Shown here piece after piece: positions 50,288-59,422 of a stretch of 64,000 nt of DNA; position 1 is the first letter of the stretch, and every line of letters starts with the position of its first letter. This DNA is from Fibrobacterota bacterium. Its GTDB lineage: Bacteria > Fibrobacterota > Fibrobacteria > UBA11236. The position numbers and the translations under genes were made by a program. Below the pieces are notes generated by a model. That model saw nothing but the letters and a program-made list of their open reading frames with translations. It searched no databases and was not told the DNA's origin. Location: the NCBI GenBank assembly GCA_028287465.1, contig JAQBPO010000066.1, positions 1-64,000 on the forward strand, read 5' to 3'.

Positions 50288-51487
50288 TCATGGCTCCCGT
50301 TCTCCGGTCCGGGAAGGACCGTGGAACAGGTGGGACCCGTATGCCGGGCGTGTTTCGATCCTGCCGTTCGCCCGCACGGGCCGTCCGGCATCTCCGGATG
50401 CGGCGCGGCTCCGCTTTCCAGTGCGCGGGATAACGGAGGAAACGCCCTCCGTGACCCAGATGTTACGGTAATAGACGGAATCCCCATAGGCCTGGAAGCG
50501 CAAGGGGCCGGGTTCCGGGCTTTGCGGATCCCCCAGAAGGGTCGAGTTGGCCAAAGGGCTTTTTTCCTGCACGACCACCCCGTTCCAGCGGACGGTGGCA
50601 AAGGCCGGGGACACCTTGGTCTTGCCCGCGGCATCGTATTTCGCGGCGATGAATTCGATATCATACGTCTGCCATGAAAGCGGGGGATAGGCCATGTTGA
50701 GCGAGGGGCGGAAATATTCGAAGAAGGCTCCGCACTCCCGCTTGGCGGCCATGGTATCGCTTCCTTTGTCCAGGGCGTTGCCGAAGGAGTCCAGTACCTG
50801 CAATTCATCCCGTCCCTGCAGGTAGATCCCGCTGTTGCCCCGGCGCTGGCCGCGGGCCGCGGGCATGAAAGGCTCCATGAATTCCAGATGCAGGGTGAAG
50901 CTTCCGAAGCTTTGCCGGGTAACCGCCCCGGAAGCGGCGGAAGAGCCTTCCGGCTTGAACAGGTTCCGTTGGTCCATGCTGGCGGTCCCGTCCTTCCAGG
51001 CGGAGACGCCCTTGCCGTCGAACAGCACGACGGCGCCGGCGGGAGGCGGTGCGTTAAGGGTAGGGCTGCGGCGTTCGACCCTGGCCAGGGTGAAAGAATC
51101 CCCCTTGTCGGTCCTGCCTATCAAGGTCACTCCGTCCGTGTCGATCGAGGCGGTAAAGCCTTGTCCGGAAAATTCCGCCTTGCCGTTCGTGATGGCTCCT
51201 GGGGCTTCTATCCGATCCTTGCCGTTCCACCCTTGTCCGGGAAGTCCTCCCGGGAGGAACACGGCCTGGAAGGTCCTCGCCCCCAGGGCGATGACCTGGG
51301 CCGCTACCGGCGCCGGGTTTCCGGCCTTGGCGGCATACTCGCCTTGGACTGCGAATTCCGTTCCGCCTTGAAACGGGTCGAGGAGGGTCTGGGCCCGAGC
51401 GACCCATACGAACGCCAGGATCGCTAGACCCGCGCGGCATAGGCCGGAGGGCGCGATAGGGCGGGCCGGAAGGGCGCGGGGGGACAT
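50288..51487 (-). CDS. Exported DUF1080 (3-keto-disaccharide hydrolase-like) protein
   Basis: A 399-residue exported protein with a signal peptide to about residue 32. Its core (about 145-345) is a DUF1080 concanavalin-like domain: VVLFDGKGVSAWKDG near the start, RGNSGIYLQGRDELQVLDSFGN, and PLSWQTYDIEF are family hallmarks. DUF1080 proteins include 3-keto-glucoside hydrolases. The start has GAGGAG upstream. It may act in the same keto-sugar pathway as the ThuA-like, Gfo/Idh and isomerase genes 17-20 kb away; that link is inference. A 30-residue Arg-rich C-terminal end is unusual. Confidence 0.85.
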   Translation of the reverse strand: MSPRALPARPIAPSGLCRAGLAILAFVWVARAQTLLDPFQGGTEFAVQGEYAAKAGNPAPVAAQVIALGARTFQAVFLPGGLPGQGWNGKDRIEAPGAITNGKAEFSGQGFTASIDTDGVTLIGRTDKGDSFTLARVERRSPTLNAPPPAGAVVLFDGKGVSAWKDGTASMDQRNLFKPEGSSAASGAVTRQSFGSFTLHLEFMEPFMPAARGQRRGNSGIYLQGRDELQVLDSFGNALDKGSDTMAAKRECGAFFEYFRPSLNMAYPPLSWQTYDIEFIAAKYDAAGKTKVSPAFATVRWNGVVVQEKSPLANSTLLGDPQSPEPGPLRFQAYGDSVYYRNIWVTEGVSSVIPRTGKRSRAASGDAGRPVRANGRIETRPAYGSHLFHGPSRTGEREP

Positions 51488-51715
51488 GGGTAACTCCTCG
51501 GTGACGAACGGCCCTCCGGGGCCGGAATATCCAATTTAACCAATTTTCCGCCGGCGGACCCGGTCCGTTGGCCGGACTGCTTGCGTTTTTTTTAGTGGCT
51601 TGGGAGTGGGCCATCTATTATTTTCGGCCTGAAAGACGTTCCAGGCGTGGTTTGCCCCGCACGATGCCCGCCTTCGGGCCAGGTTTCCCGCGAAGCGGGA
51701 GAGGAGGTTGATAGC

Positions 51716-52474
51716 ATGCTCCATCGTATCCCCAAGGTCCTGATCGTCGATGATGAACCTTCCGTGTTGAATCTGATCACGGACGTGCTCAGGATGAATG
51801 GATATCCGGCCCTTACGGCCCGGAACGGAAAGGAGGCCCTGGAGCTCTGCGAAGGCGAGGCGGGACTGCCGGATTTGCTGGTCACGGACGTCGTGATGCC
51901 TCCGTATTTCAACGGGGTGGAACTGGTCAAGCTGCTGCGCGCGCACAAGCCCGATTTGAGGGTGCTCTACGTATCCGCCTATGCGGGCGATCCTGTGCTG
52001 GCCGAAGTGTTCAACGACGTCCTGGCGGATTTCCTGCCCAAGCCCCTGAGCCCTATCGTGCTGGCCCAAAGGGTGGAGCGCATCCTGGATGATACCCCTC
52101 ACGCCCGGGACCGGGATGCCTTGCGCCAACGCGGGACCATCCTGCTTTGCGTGGCCGAACCCAACCGCCGGCACTGGATCCGGGAAAACCTGCGGAGCAG
52201 CGGTTTCTGGGTTTTGGATGCGGCCCATACCGCCGAGGCCCAATTCCTGGGCCAATGGCACGACGGCCCCATCCACCTCCTTCTCTGCGATCCTCCCGCC
52301 GCTTCGGGACGGGGATCCTGGCATAAGCATCTCGAGGAGTTCCGGCCCGGGATGGAGGTGATCTTCATCGACGAAGACGCGGATCAGGTCAGGTTGACTC
52401 CGGACATCCATCGGGACAAGATTCCGGAGTTATGGGAAAACGTGCGCCGATCCTTGGGCCGTTCTTTCGTTTGA
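51716..52474 (+). CDS. Response regulator with a second, degenerate receiver-like domain
   Basis: A 252-residue protein. Residues 1-125 form a receiver domain with the phosphoacceptor Asp58 in LLVTDVVMP, the acidic pair in LIVDDEP and Lys near 104 in FLPKPLS. Residues about 135-250 look like a second receiver in which the acidic pocket is lost (LLCVAEPNRR) and the phospho-site region reads LLLCDPPAA. There is no DNA-binding output, so it may act by protein contact, like CheY- or Spo0F-type relays. GAGAGGAGG precedes the ATG. The hybrid kinase begins 69 bases downstream and is the probable partner. Confidence 0.8.
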   Translation: MLHRIPKVLIVDDEPSVLNLITDVLRMNGYPALTARNGKEALELCEGEAGLPDLLVTDVVMPPYFNGVELVKLLRAHKPDLRVLYVSAYAGDPVLAEVFNDVLADFLPKPLSPIVLAQRVERILDDTPHARDRDALRQRGTILLCVAEPNRRHWIRENLRSSGFWVLDAAHTAEAQFLGQWHDGPIHLLLCDPPAASGRGSWHKHLEEFRPGMEVIFIDEDADQVRLTPDIHRDKIPELWENVRRSLGRSFV

Positions 52475-52543
52475 GGGACCCCGGTTGGGTGTGATTATCA
52501 TTTGAGGGGATTTACGCAAGTCCCCTGAAACGGAGGACTTGGA

Positions 52544-54124
52544 TTGGAATCCCTTCCCCTCGGAAACAAGGTCTCGACCCTCCCGGTCGATTTCCCCAGG
52601 CGATTGCTGGAAGGCCTCGATGAAGGCGTACTGGCCGTGGATCCCGAGGGGACAATCCTGTTCTGCAACCCCCGGTTCGCCGCCATGCTCTCCTCCTTGC
52701 CGGAGGATTTGCTGGGCTTGGGGCTGATACGGTTCCTGGGCCCCCCGGATCAGAAAGCCTTCGCGTCCCTGTTGCGGGATCCTGGGGAAGGAACCTTCAG
52801 GCGGGAGGTCCGGATGGTTCGCAAGGATGGGTCGGAAGTACCGGCCTTTCTATCGGCCAAGCCGGCCCGACTGGGAGGCCAAAAGGCGTATTGCCTGGCG
52901 GCCGTGGATCTGTCGGAAATGCGCAGGGCGGAAAGCGTCTCCCGAATCACCGAGGAACAATCCCGCCAAAGCCAGAAAATGGAGGCCATCGGGAGGCTGG
53001 CGAGCGGCGTCGCCCATGACTTCAACAATTTCCTCACGGCCATCAATGGGTTCAGCGCCTTCCTGCTGGACATGGTTGAAGAGGAAAGCCCATTGCGGCC
53101 AGGGCTCCTGGAAATCAGCCGCGCCGGGGACCGCGCGGCCTCCCTGACCAAGCAACTCCTCGCTTTCGGCCGCAAGCGCGCGCTGGCGCCGCAGCCGGTG
53201 GACGTTAACGGCGTGGTTTCAGAGATGCACAGGATGCTGCGCAGCCTGATCGGGGAGGATGTGGAACTGGTCCTGGGCCTGGATCCTTCGGCGGGTTCGG
53301 TCCTTTTCAATCCAGGGCAGATGGAGCAGATCATCCTGAACCTTTCCCTCAACGCCCGGGACGCCATGCCCAAGGGAGGACGATTGGCGGTGGAAACGCT
53401 GAACGTCGCGCTCGACCCGGCTTTCCGGGAGGTCCCGCCCCCCGAGGAGGCGGGAGCCCCCTTCGTCCGCATCCGGTTCGCGGACAACGGCATGGGGATG
53501 GACGCGGAAGTGCGGGATCGGCTGTTCGAGCCTTTTTTCACCACCAAGAAAAGCGGCCGCGGCACCGGCCTGGGACTCTCCACGGTCTACTCGATCGTCA
53601 AACAATGCGGGGGCCATATCACGGTGGAGAGCGAACCCGGGTCCGGAACGGCCTTCCAGGTCTACCTGCCGCGCACCCGGACCCGAACGAAGGGAAAGCG
53701 ACCGCTCCAGGCCGACCACCAGCCCCCGCAGTACCGCGGGGCGGAAACCATCCTGGTGGCGGAGGACGAATACTCCGTGCGCAAATTGATCCGGAACCTG
53801 CTTTCCGGGAACGGCTACCTGGTTCTGGAGGCATCGGACGGGCTCGAGGCGTTGGCCGTGATCCGGGAATACCAGGGACCGATCCATATGCTCCTGACCG
53901 ATGTCGTGATGCCGAACCTGAACGGACGTCTCCTGGCGGAAGAGGTCGGCCGCCTGCGCCCGGACATCCGCGTCCTCTACATGTCCGGCTATTCGGGGGA
54001 TTCGGTGGTGCGATGCGGTATCATGGAAGGGGAGAATCCCTTCCTGGCGAAGCCGTTCACGCCCCAGGCGCTGGCCAAAAAGGTGCGGGAACGCTTGGAG
54101 ATGCCGGCCGTCAAGCAAGCCTGA
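52544..54124 (+). CDS. Hybrid sensor histidine kinase (PAS-HisKA-HATPase-REC)
   Basis: A 526-residue cytoplasmic hybrid kinase. A PAS domain (about 15-125) is followed by the dimerisation helix with His158 in SGVAHDFNNFL, the ATPase domain with its N box (NLSLNARDAM), G1 (FADNGMGMD) and G2 (GRGTGLGLST) boxes, and a C-terminal receiver with Asp453 in LLTDVVMP. No membrane segment, so it senses an internal signal. The start is TTG at 52544 with GGAGG seven bases upstream. It probably phosphorylates the response regulator immediately before it. Convergent with the MlaD-like gene across 19 bases. Confidence 0.9.
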   Translation: MESLPLGNKVSTLPVDFPRRLLEGLDEGVLAVDPEGTILFCNPRFAAMLSSLPEDLLGLGLIRFLGPPDQKAFASLLRDPGEGTFRREVRMVRKDGSEVPAFLSAKPARLGGQKAYCLAAVDLSEMRRAESVSRITEEQSRQSQKMEAIGRLASGVAHDFNNFLTAINGFSAFLLDMVEEESPLRPGLLEISRAGDRAASLTKQLLAFGRKRALAPQPVDVNGVVSEMHRMLRSLIGEDVELVLGLDPSAGSVLFNPGQMEQIILNLSLNARDAMPKGGRLAVETLNVALDPAFREVPPPEEAGAPFVRIRFADNGMGMDAEVRDRLFEPFFTTKKSGRGTGLGLSTVYSIVKQCGGHITVESEPGSGTAFQVYLPRTRTRTKGKRPLQADHQPPQYRGAETILVAEDEYSVRKLIRNLLSGNGYLVLEASDGLEALAVIREYQGPIHMLLTDVVMPNLNGRLLAEEVGRLRPDIRVLYMSGYSGDSVVRCGIMEGENPFLAKPFTPQALAKKVRERLEMPAVKQA

Positions 54125-54143
54125 AAGCGCGTTGCCGGTCGCC

Positions 54144-55076
54144 TTACCTGGGCCGGCCCCAGTTGATATGGACGTTCCGCCAGAAGTGGATGGCGTCGGT
54201 CAGGCCGTCCTTCTTCGCGACCTTGAGGAGATCCTGCAAGGCATGGGTCATGCTCAGGGCATGGTCGTAAATCTCCCTCTGCACCAGGAACCGGCTCGCG
54301 CCCTTGGACGTATCCTGGCAAGCGACCACGATTTCCTCCAGGCCCTTCAGGACGGCCGTGGATTGGACCGTCAGGCTGGCGAGCTGGGCCAGGGTCCTGT
54401 TCGCGCGTAATATCAGGGTATCGCTGTTCGCGGCCATGTCGCGTCCGAACCGGTCCACGTTCAGGCTGGCGGCGGTCAATTGATCGAGCTGCCGCCCGGC
54501 CTCGTTCTGGAGGGTCTCCATATCATGGGTCATGGCGCCGAATTCCTCCAGCACCGGGTAGACCTTGGTGGTCAGGAACATCTGCAGGGATAAGGAGGTA
54601 TCGCTCCCCCGCTCCAGCCGCGAACTCAGCTTCTTGTATTCCATCACCGTGACCAGGAGATCCTCCACCCGGTGGATGGTCTCGGCGACTCCCGTGCTGA
54701 AATCCCCGGCTTGTACCTGATCGGGGTCGATGCGTTCCTTGGATTCCCCGGGAACCAGGATCACCATGCGCGCGCCGAAGAGGCTGTAATTGAAGTTGAT
54801 GAAGCGGGAGCCCTTGGTGACGGGGGTGCGGTGGAAAAACTCCAAGGTGGCGATGGATACGCCATCGACCGCGTCGATGCTGGCGATCCGGCCCACCTGG
54901 ACTCCCTGCATCTTGACCGGATCGTCCTCCATCAAGGTGCCGATGGCGGGGAAGCTCACCTTGACCCGGTTGTGCGGGAACAGGACGCCTTCACGCAGCA
55001 TGGATACGATAAACAACAACCCGGCCAGGAGGGCCAGGGCCACGGAGTATCCAGCGAAGCGAGCGTATTTTTCCAT
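54144..55076 (-). CDS. MlaD-like MCE-domain protein
   Basis: A 310-residue protein anchored by one N-terminal helix (about 8-28) with an MCE domain (about 35-115: VKVSFPAIGTLMEDDPVKMQGVQVG) and a long helical C-terminal part. MCE proteins are periplasmic lipid shuttles of Mla-type ABC transporters. No MlaE permease or MlaF ATPase gene is adjacent, so its partners must lie elsewhere. The start has only a weak ribosome site. Convergent with the kinase gene. Confidence 0.83.
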   Translation of the reverse strand: MEKYARFAGYSVALALLAGLLFIVSMLREGVLFPHNRVKVSFPAIGTLMEDDPVKMQGVQVGRIASIDAVDGVSIATLEFFHRTPVTKGSRFINFNYSLFGARMVILVPGESKERIDPDQVQAGDFSTGVAETIHRVEDLLVTVMEYKKLSSRLERGSDTSLSLQMFLTTKVYPVLEEFGAMTHDMETLQNEAGRQLDQLTAASLNVDRFGRDMAANSDTLILRANRTLAQLASLTVQSTAVLKGLEEIVVACQDTSKGASRFLVQREIYDHALSMTHALQDLLKVAKKDGLTDAIHFWRNVHINWGRPR

Positions 55077-55227
55077 TGAGGCGTAAACTGTTTCCAGATG
55101 GCTGAAGCCGAGTGGATGAATTTAGGTGATAAGCGACCCCGCTCCAAGCGAACGGCCCTGGCCGGATTACCATCATACCAAATTTGACCATGCGATTACT
55201 ACGGGGCCAAGTTTGTACCTTTGAGCC

Positions 55228-56349
55228 ATGACGCGGTCGGCGAAGGCCTTTCTCCCGAAGTCCCTGGTCTTGGCGGTCCCGATGGGTGCCATCCTGATCG
55301 GAGTCGGCCTGGTCCTGGGAGGCTGCGATGGGCGCCGCGCCCTGCGGGAGACGCCGCTGCCCCCCTCCCAGGAGAAGGTCGCCTTGGAGCGGTTCCAACC
55401 TCCCGAAGCCCTTGAACAGATCGGCGACTGGTACCCCCACGATTGGCGGCTGCACCTTTTCCGCGCCCTCATGGATACCTCCTGGTCCGGCAAGGTGGAG
55501 AGCCTGCGCCGGGCGGACAGCCTCCATCCCGGCGAACCCCTGATCGCATACGAATTGTGCCTGGCCTTCCTGGATCGGGAGGAACCGGAGGTGGAACGCC
55601 AGGCCCGCCCCTGGCTGGACAAGGCCCTGGCCGCCGATCCCGGCAACGGAGTACTGCGCGTCATGGAAGCTTATGTGCTGCTGAAGGAGGGTCGTCTGCC
55701 CCAAGCGCGCGCCCTGTTCATGGACGCCCGGCGGATTCCCGGAGGGGATTTCTACTATCCGCGGCTCGAGGAGGCCCTGGTCGGGCTTTTCAGCGATAGC
55801 CGCCATCTCAATCCCTATACCCTCACGGAAGCCGTGGAGCTCTACCGGCGCGTTCCATTTCCGCCCTTCGAGAAGTTCATCGACATCCTCTACTCCGTTT
55901 TCCTGTCCCCCTTGCCGGAGCATCCCTACGACATCCGCATCCGCGGCAGGGATGCGGCCAAGGGACTGTTCCACCTGGGAAGCAGGCTGCGCGTGCAATC
56001 CTATTCCGGCCCCAAGGCCCTGTCGGGCGGATATGAGCAACGATCCCTGGGCTTCATGTTCCAGCTCAAATCCTCGGAATTCCTGACGCTGTTCTACCGT
56101 ACCTTCGAGGATACCGCCGGGGCCAGCGCCGCCTACGGGGACCTGGTCGACGTGCAGAAGGAATACGAGGCCTTCATGGCCTCCCAGCCCTGGCAGGACA
56201 CGACGGTGACCGCGTATCTGGACAACTGGAGCGGACTGATCAAGGGCCACCCGTCCATGACCCTGACCGAAGCCGAGGGCGAGGCCCGCAAATGGACCTT
56301 GTGGAAAAGGGTGATGGCGATGAGGGTGCCTGAGAAGGACAGCCCTTAG
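55228..56349 (+). CDS. Lipoprotein with TPR-like region, unknown function
   Basis: A 373-residue protein with a lipoprotein signal ending in LVLGGC (Cys at about residue 33). Residues about 60-190 look like tetratricopeptide-type helical repeats (WLDKALAADPGNGVLRVMEAYVL is TPR-like in part); the rest is unclassified. It likely sits in the outer or inner membrane facing the periplasm. TACCTTTG lies four bases before the ATG, and no ribosome site is present, so the mRNA may be nearly leaderless. Convergent with the ABC permease genes across 15 bases. Confidence 0.65.
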   Translation: MTRSAKAFLPKSLVLAVPMGAILIGVGLVLGGCDGRRALRETPLPPSQEKVALERFQPPEALEQIGDWYPHDWRLHLFRALMDTSWSGKVESLRRADSLHPGEPLIAYELCLAFLDREEPEVERQARPWLDKALAADPGNGVLRVMEAYVLLKEGRLPQARALFMDARRIPGGDFYYPRLEEALVGLFSDSRHLNPYTLTEAVELYRRVPFPPFEKFIDILYSVFLSPLPEHPYDIRIRGRDAAKGLFHLGSRLRVQSYSGPKALSGGYEQRSLGFMFQLKSSEFLTLFYRTFEDTAGASAAYGDLVDVQKEYEAFMASQPWQDTTVTAYLDNWSGLIKGHPSMTLTEAEGEARKWTLWKRVMAMRVPEKDSP

Positions 56350-56364
56350 GAAGCCCTTCTCTCC

Positions 56365-57576
56365 TTATCCCGCTTTTCTATTGAACTTCAGGACCGAAAA
56401 CGTGAAGACGGTGAAGCCGATCCCCAACATCGCCAGGCCTTCCCGCCAGAGTTCCGCGAAACCGGAGCCCTTCAGGAACATCTCCCGCAGCACGTACATG
56501 AACCACCGGACCGGGTTCACCAGGGTGACGACCTGGACCCAATGGGGCATGTTCTCGACAGGCAGGAAAAATCCCGAGAGGAGCATGAAGAACAGCAGGA
56601 AGAACCAGATGATGAACAGGGCCTGCTGCTGGGTGCGGGCCACGGTGGAGGTGAAGATGCCGATGCCCAGGGAAGAGAGCATATAGCAGGCGCAAAAGGC
56701 GATCAAGGTCAGGTAGTTGCCGCGGAACGGGACATGGAACCATAATTGCGCGATGGTCAGGGCCACCATCAGCTCGACGATCCCGATGAGGAAGAACGGT
56801 ACGGCCTTGCCCACCACAACGTGGATGGGTTTAAGGGGGGTGACCATCAATTGCTCCAGGGTGCCGGCCTCCTTTTCGCGGACGATCGAAAATCCCGTGA
56901 GAAGGGCGGTGACCATGGTGACCAGGATGACCGCGATCCCCGGGATCATGTACCAGGTGGATTTCAGGAGGGGATTGAAAAGGACGTTGGTATCCGTAGA
57001 CAGGGGAATGAGCTGGTCGAGGCGGATGCCCGCGGCTTCCAGGCGGGCTCCTAGGCGGTGCATGGCCCACTGGTTGAGCACGGCGGACAGGTACCCGCGC
57101 GCCACGCCCGCGGAATTCGCGTCCTGGCCGTCCACGAGCAGTTGCAGTTGCGCCCCGCCTCCTTTGGGACCCAAGCCGAGGGTGGCCGGGCCCTGGCCGC
57201 CTTGTCCGAACCGGGTGGCGCTTTCCAATTGCCGCGAGAATCCCTGGGGAATGATCAGGCCGAGCTTAACGGTACCGCGATCCAGCATTTCCCGGAGGTC
57301 CGCCTCGGAAGCGGCATTCCCCCGGAAGCGGAACAGGGGGTTGTTGGACACCGCCCGGATCATGGAACGGCTCTCCGGTCCGCCGTCATGATCCACCACG
57401 GCCACGGGCGTATGCTTGACTTCCGTGGTCAGGGCGTATCCGAGCAGCAGCATCTGCATCATGGGCACCATGATCATCAGGCGCAGGCTGGTCTTGTCCC
57501 TCCTTAGCTGCGCGAATTCCTTGCCGATGATGACGCGGAACAGGTTGGACGATCGGGAAGGTTCGGACGGTCTCAT
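56365..57576 (-). CDS. ABC-2 type permease, YbhR-like
   Basis: A 403-residue inner-membrane subunit of an ABC exporter. One N-terminal helix (about 30-50), a large extracytoplasmic domain (about 55-200), then five helices in the ABC-2 pattern, with GFSIVREKEAGTLEQLMVTP in the cytoplasmic coupling loop. It pairs with the preceding permease, to which it is coupled by an ATGA overlap. The pair corresponds to YbhS/YbhR-type heterodimers, which export drugs or other small compounds. Last gene of the efflux operon. Confidence 0.9.
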   Translation of the reverse strand: MRPSEPSRSSNLFRVIIGKEFAQLRRDKTSLRLMIMVPMMQMLLLGYALTTEVKHTPVAVVDHDGGPESRSMIRAVSNNPLFRFRGNAASEADLREMLDRGTVKLGLIIPQGFSRQLESATRFGQGGQGPATLGLGPKGGGAQLQLLVDGQDANSAGVARGYLSAVLNQWAMHRLGARLEAAGIRLDQLIPLSTDTNVLFNPLLKSTWYMIPGIAVILVTMVTALLTGFSIVREKEAGTLEQLMVTPLKPIHVVVGKAVPFFLIGIVELMVALTIAQLWFHVPFRGNYLTLIAFCACYMLSSLGIGIFTSTVARTQQQALFIIWFFLLFFMLLSGFFLPVENMPHWVQVVTLVNPVRWFMYVLREMFLKGSGFAELWREGLAMLGIGFTVFTFSVLKFNRKAG

Positions 57577-58682
57577 AGCTTCACCTTGAATTTCCTGATC
57601 GCGATCCCCATCAGGAGCAGGCCCTCTCCCATCAGGACGATAAGCGGGGTCCAGAGCTCCTTGAGTCCCACGCCCTTGAGGATGATGCCCCGGACGATTT
57701 CCAGGAAATAGGTGGCGGGGATGATATGGGAGAGGATGCGCAGGGGAAGGGGCATGCTGGCCACGGGGAAGATGAATCCGGAAAGGAGCACGGTCGGCAT
57801 CATGGTGGCGCCCAGGGCCATGAACATGGCATGCTGCTGGCGCTTGGCGAGGGTGCTGATCAGCAATCCGATGCTCAGGGCGGTGAAGATGTACGCCAGG
57901 CTGCAGGCCCCCAGGAACCAGGGATTGCCCGCGATCCGCACCCCGAAGGCGACCCGGCCCACGGCCAGGATCAGGAAACCGTCCACCGCCGCAAGGAACA
58001 GGTAGGGGATGATCTTGCCCACGATGATTTCCAGCGGGCGCAGGGGCGATACGAGGAGCTGGCCCATGGTGCCCAGCTCCTTTTCCCTGGCGATGGCCAC
58101 GGAGGTCAGCAGGGCGGAAATCATCAGGAGGATGACCGCCATCAATCCGGGCACGAAGAAGAGCGCGCTGCGCTGTTCAGGGTTGTAGAGGATGAGGGTG
58201 CGCAGGTCCAGCACCTTGGGCTGTTCCACGCCCAGGACTTCCAGGGTCGCGCCCAAAAGCATGGGTTCGGCGGCGTTGCGGATGATGGTGCCGAGGTTGG
58301 GATCGGATCCGTCCACGAGCACCTGGACGCGGGCGCCTCCCGGCCGCCGCACGTCCCGGGCGAACCCGGACGGAAAACGGAAAAGCGCCTTGATGCCGTG
58401 GAGGCGGAACAGCTCACGGGGATCGGAGGCGGTCGGAACCGTGCCCCGGACCGAGAAAAGGCTGCTGGCGTCGATTTTATCGGCCACCTGGCGGGTTTCC
58501 GGGGCGGGGGAGGGCATCTCGATCATCACCGGGATTTCCTTGGCGTCCGCGTTCAGGGCATACCCGTACAGGAACATCATCATCACCGGCATGACGAGGA
58601 CGACCACCAGGGTCTGCCAATCCCGGAAGATATGGCGGACTTCCTTGCGGGCGATGGTGGCCAGGCGCGATCCGGACATCAT
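57573..58682 (-). CDS. ABC-2 type permease, YbhS-like
   Basis: A 369-residue inner-membrane permease of the same build as its neighbour: an N-terminal helix with FRDWQTLVVVLVMPV, an extracytoplasmic loop (about 50-170), and five further helices with REKELGTMGQLLVSP as coupling loop. It overlaps the ATPase stop and the next permease start. Two in-frame ATG codons begin it (58682 and 58679). It would form a heterodimeric channel with the product of the next gene, driven by the two ATPase genes upstream. Confidence 0.9.
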   Translation of the reverse strand: MMSGSRLATIARKEVRHIFRDWQTLVVVLVMPVMMMFLYGYALNADAKEIPVMIEMPSPAPETRQVADKIDASSLFSVRGTVPTASDPRELFRLHGIKALFRFPSGFARDVRRPGGARVQVLVDGSDPNLGTIIRNAAEPMLLGATLEVLGVEQPKVLDLRTLILYNPEQRSALFFVPGLMAVILLMISALLTSVAIAREKELGTMGQLLVSPLRPLEIIVGKIIPYLFLAAVDGFLILAVGRVAFGVRIAGNPWFLGACSLAYIFTALSIGLLISTLAKRQQHAMFMALGATMMPTVLLSGFIFPVASMPLPLRILSHIIPATYFLEIVRGIILKGVGLKELWTPLIVLMGEGLLLMGIAIRKFKVKL

Positions 58683-59422
58683 GCGGGACTCCCGTCGGAC
58701 TTGCGTTCCATCAAACGGAGGAACAGATCATGGATGGTGGCGCAGCCGTGCTCGCGCTTGAGATCGCGCGGCGATCCTATCGCGGCGATCCGCCCTTCGA
58801 TCATGATGGACAGGCGATGGCAGTATTCCACCTCGTCCATGTAATGCGAGGTGATGAAGATGGTGGTGCCCTGGGCCGAGAGCCGGTGGATCAGGTCCCA
58901 GAAATTACGGCGGCTGACGGGATCCACCGAACCGGTCGGCTCGTCCAGGAACAGGATCTCGGGACGGTGCAGGTTGGCGCAGGCCAGGCTTAGGCGTTGC
59001 TGCCATCCCCAGGGAAGGGATCCGGTGATGCGCGGAAGCAGGTCGCCCAGGCCCAGGAAACCGGCCATCTCCTTGATCCGGTCCTTCAATTCCCCGCCCC
59101 CCAGGCCGTAAAGCCCGCCGTAGAGGCGCAGGTTCTCGGCCACGCTGAGGTCCGGGTACAGGGAGAATTTCTGGGACATGTATCCGATGCGCGTGCGTAT
59201 CTTGGCGGTTTCCGCGATGATGTCGAAGCCGGCCACGGTGCCCCGGCCGGAAGTGGGGGCCAGCAGGCCGCACAACATGCGGATGGCCGTGGTCTTGCCG
59301 GCGCCGTTCGCGCCCAGGAACCCGAAGACCTCGCCCTTCTCGACAGCCACGTCGATATGATCGACCGCGGTGAAGGCTCCGAAGCTCTTGGTGAGATGTT
59401 CCGTCCGGATCGAGTATTCCAT
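58679..59422 (-). CDS. ABC transporter ATPase, YbhF C-terminal half-like
   Basis: A 247-residue nucleotide-binding subunit. Walker A reads GANGAGKT, and Walker B is ILFLDEPTGSVDP. The signature normally read LSGGQ is degenerate: it is LPWGWQQRLSLA, as in the second half of E. coli YbhF. The ATG at 59422 overlaps the stop of the other ATPase gene (ATGA), so the two halves that are fused in YbhF are separate but coupled here. Energises the permease pair downstream. Confidence 0.9.
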   Translation of the reverse strand: MEYSIRTEHLTKSFGAFTAVDHIDVAVEKGEVFGFLGANGAGKTTAIRMLCGLLAPTSGRGTVAGFDIIAETAKIRTRIGYMSQKFSLYPDLSVAENLRLYGGLYGLGGGELKDRIKEMAGFLGLGDLLPRITGSLPWGWQQRLSLACANLHRPEILFLDEPTGSVDPVSRRNFWDLIHRLSAQGTTIFITSHYMDEVEYCHRLSIMIEGRIAAIGSPRDLKREHGCATIHDLFLRLMERKSDGSPA

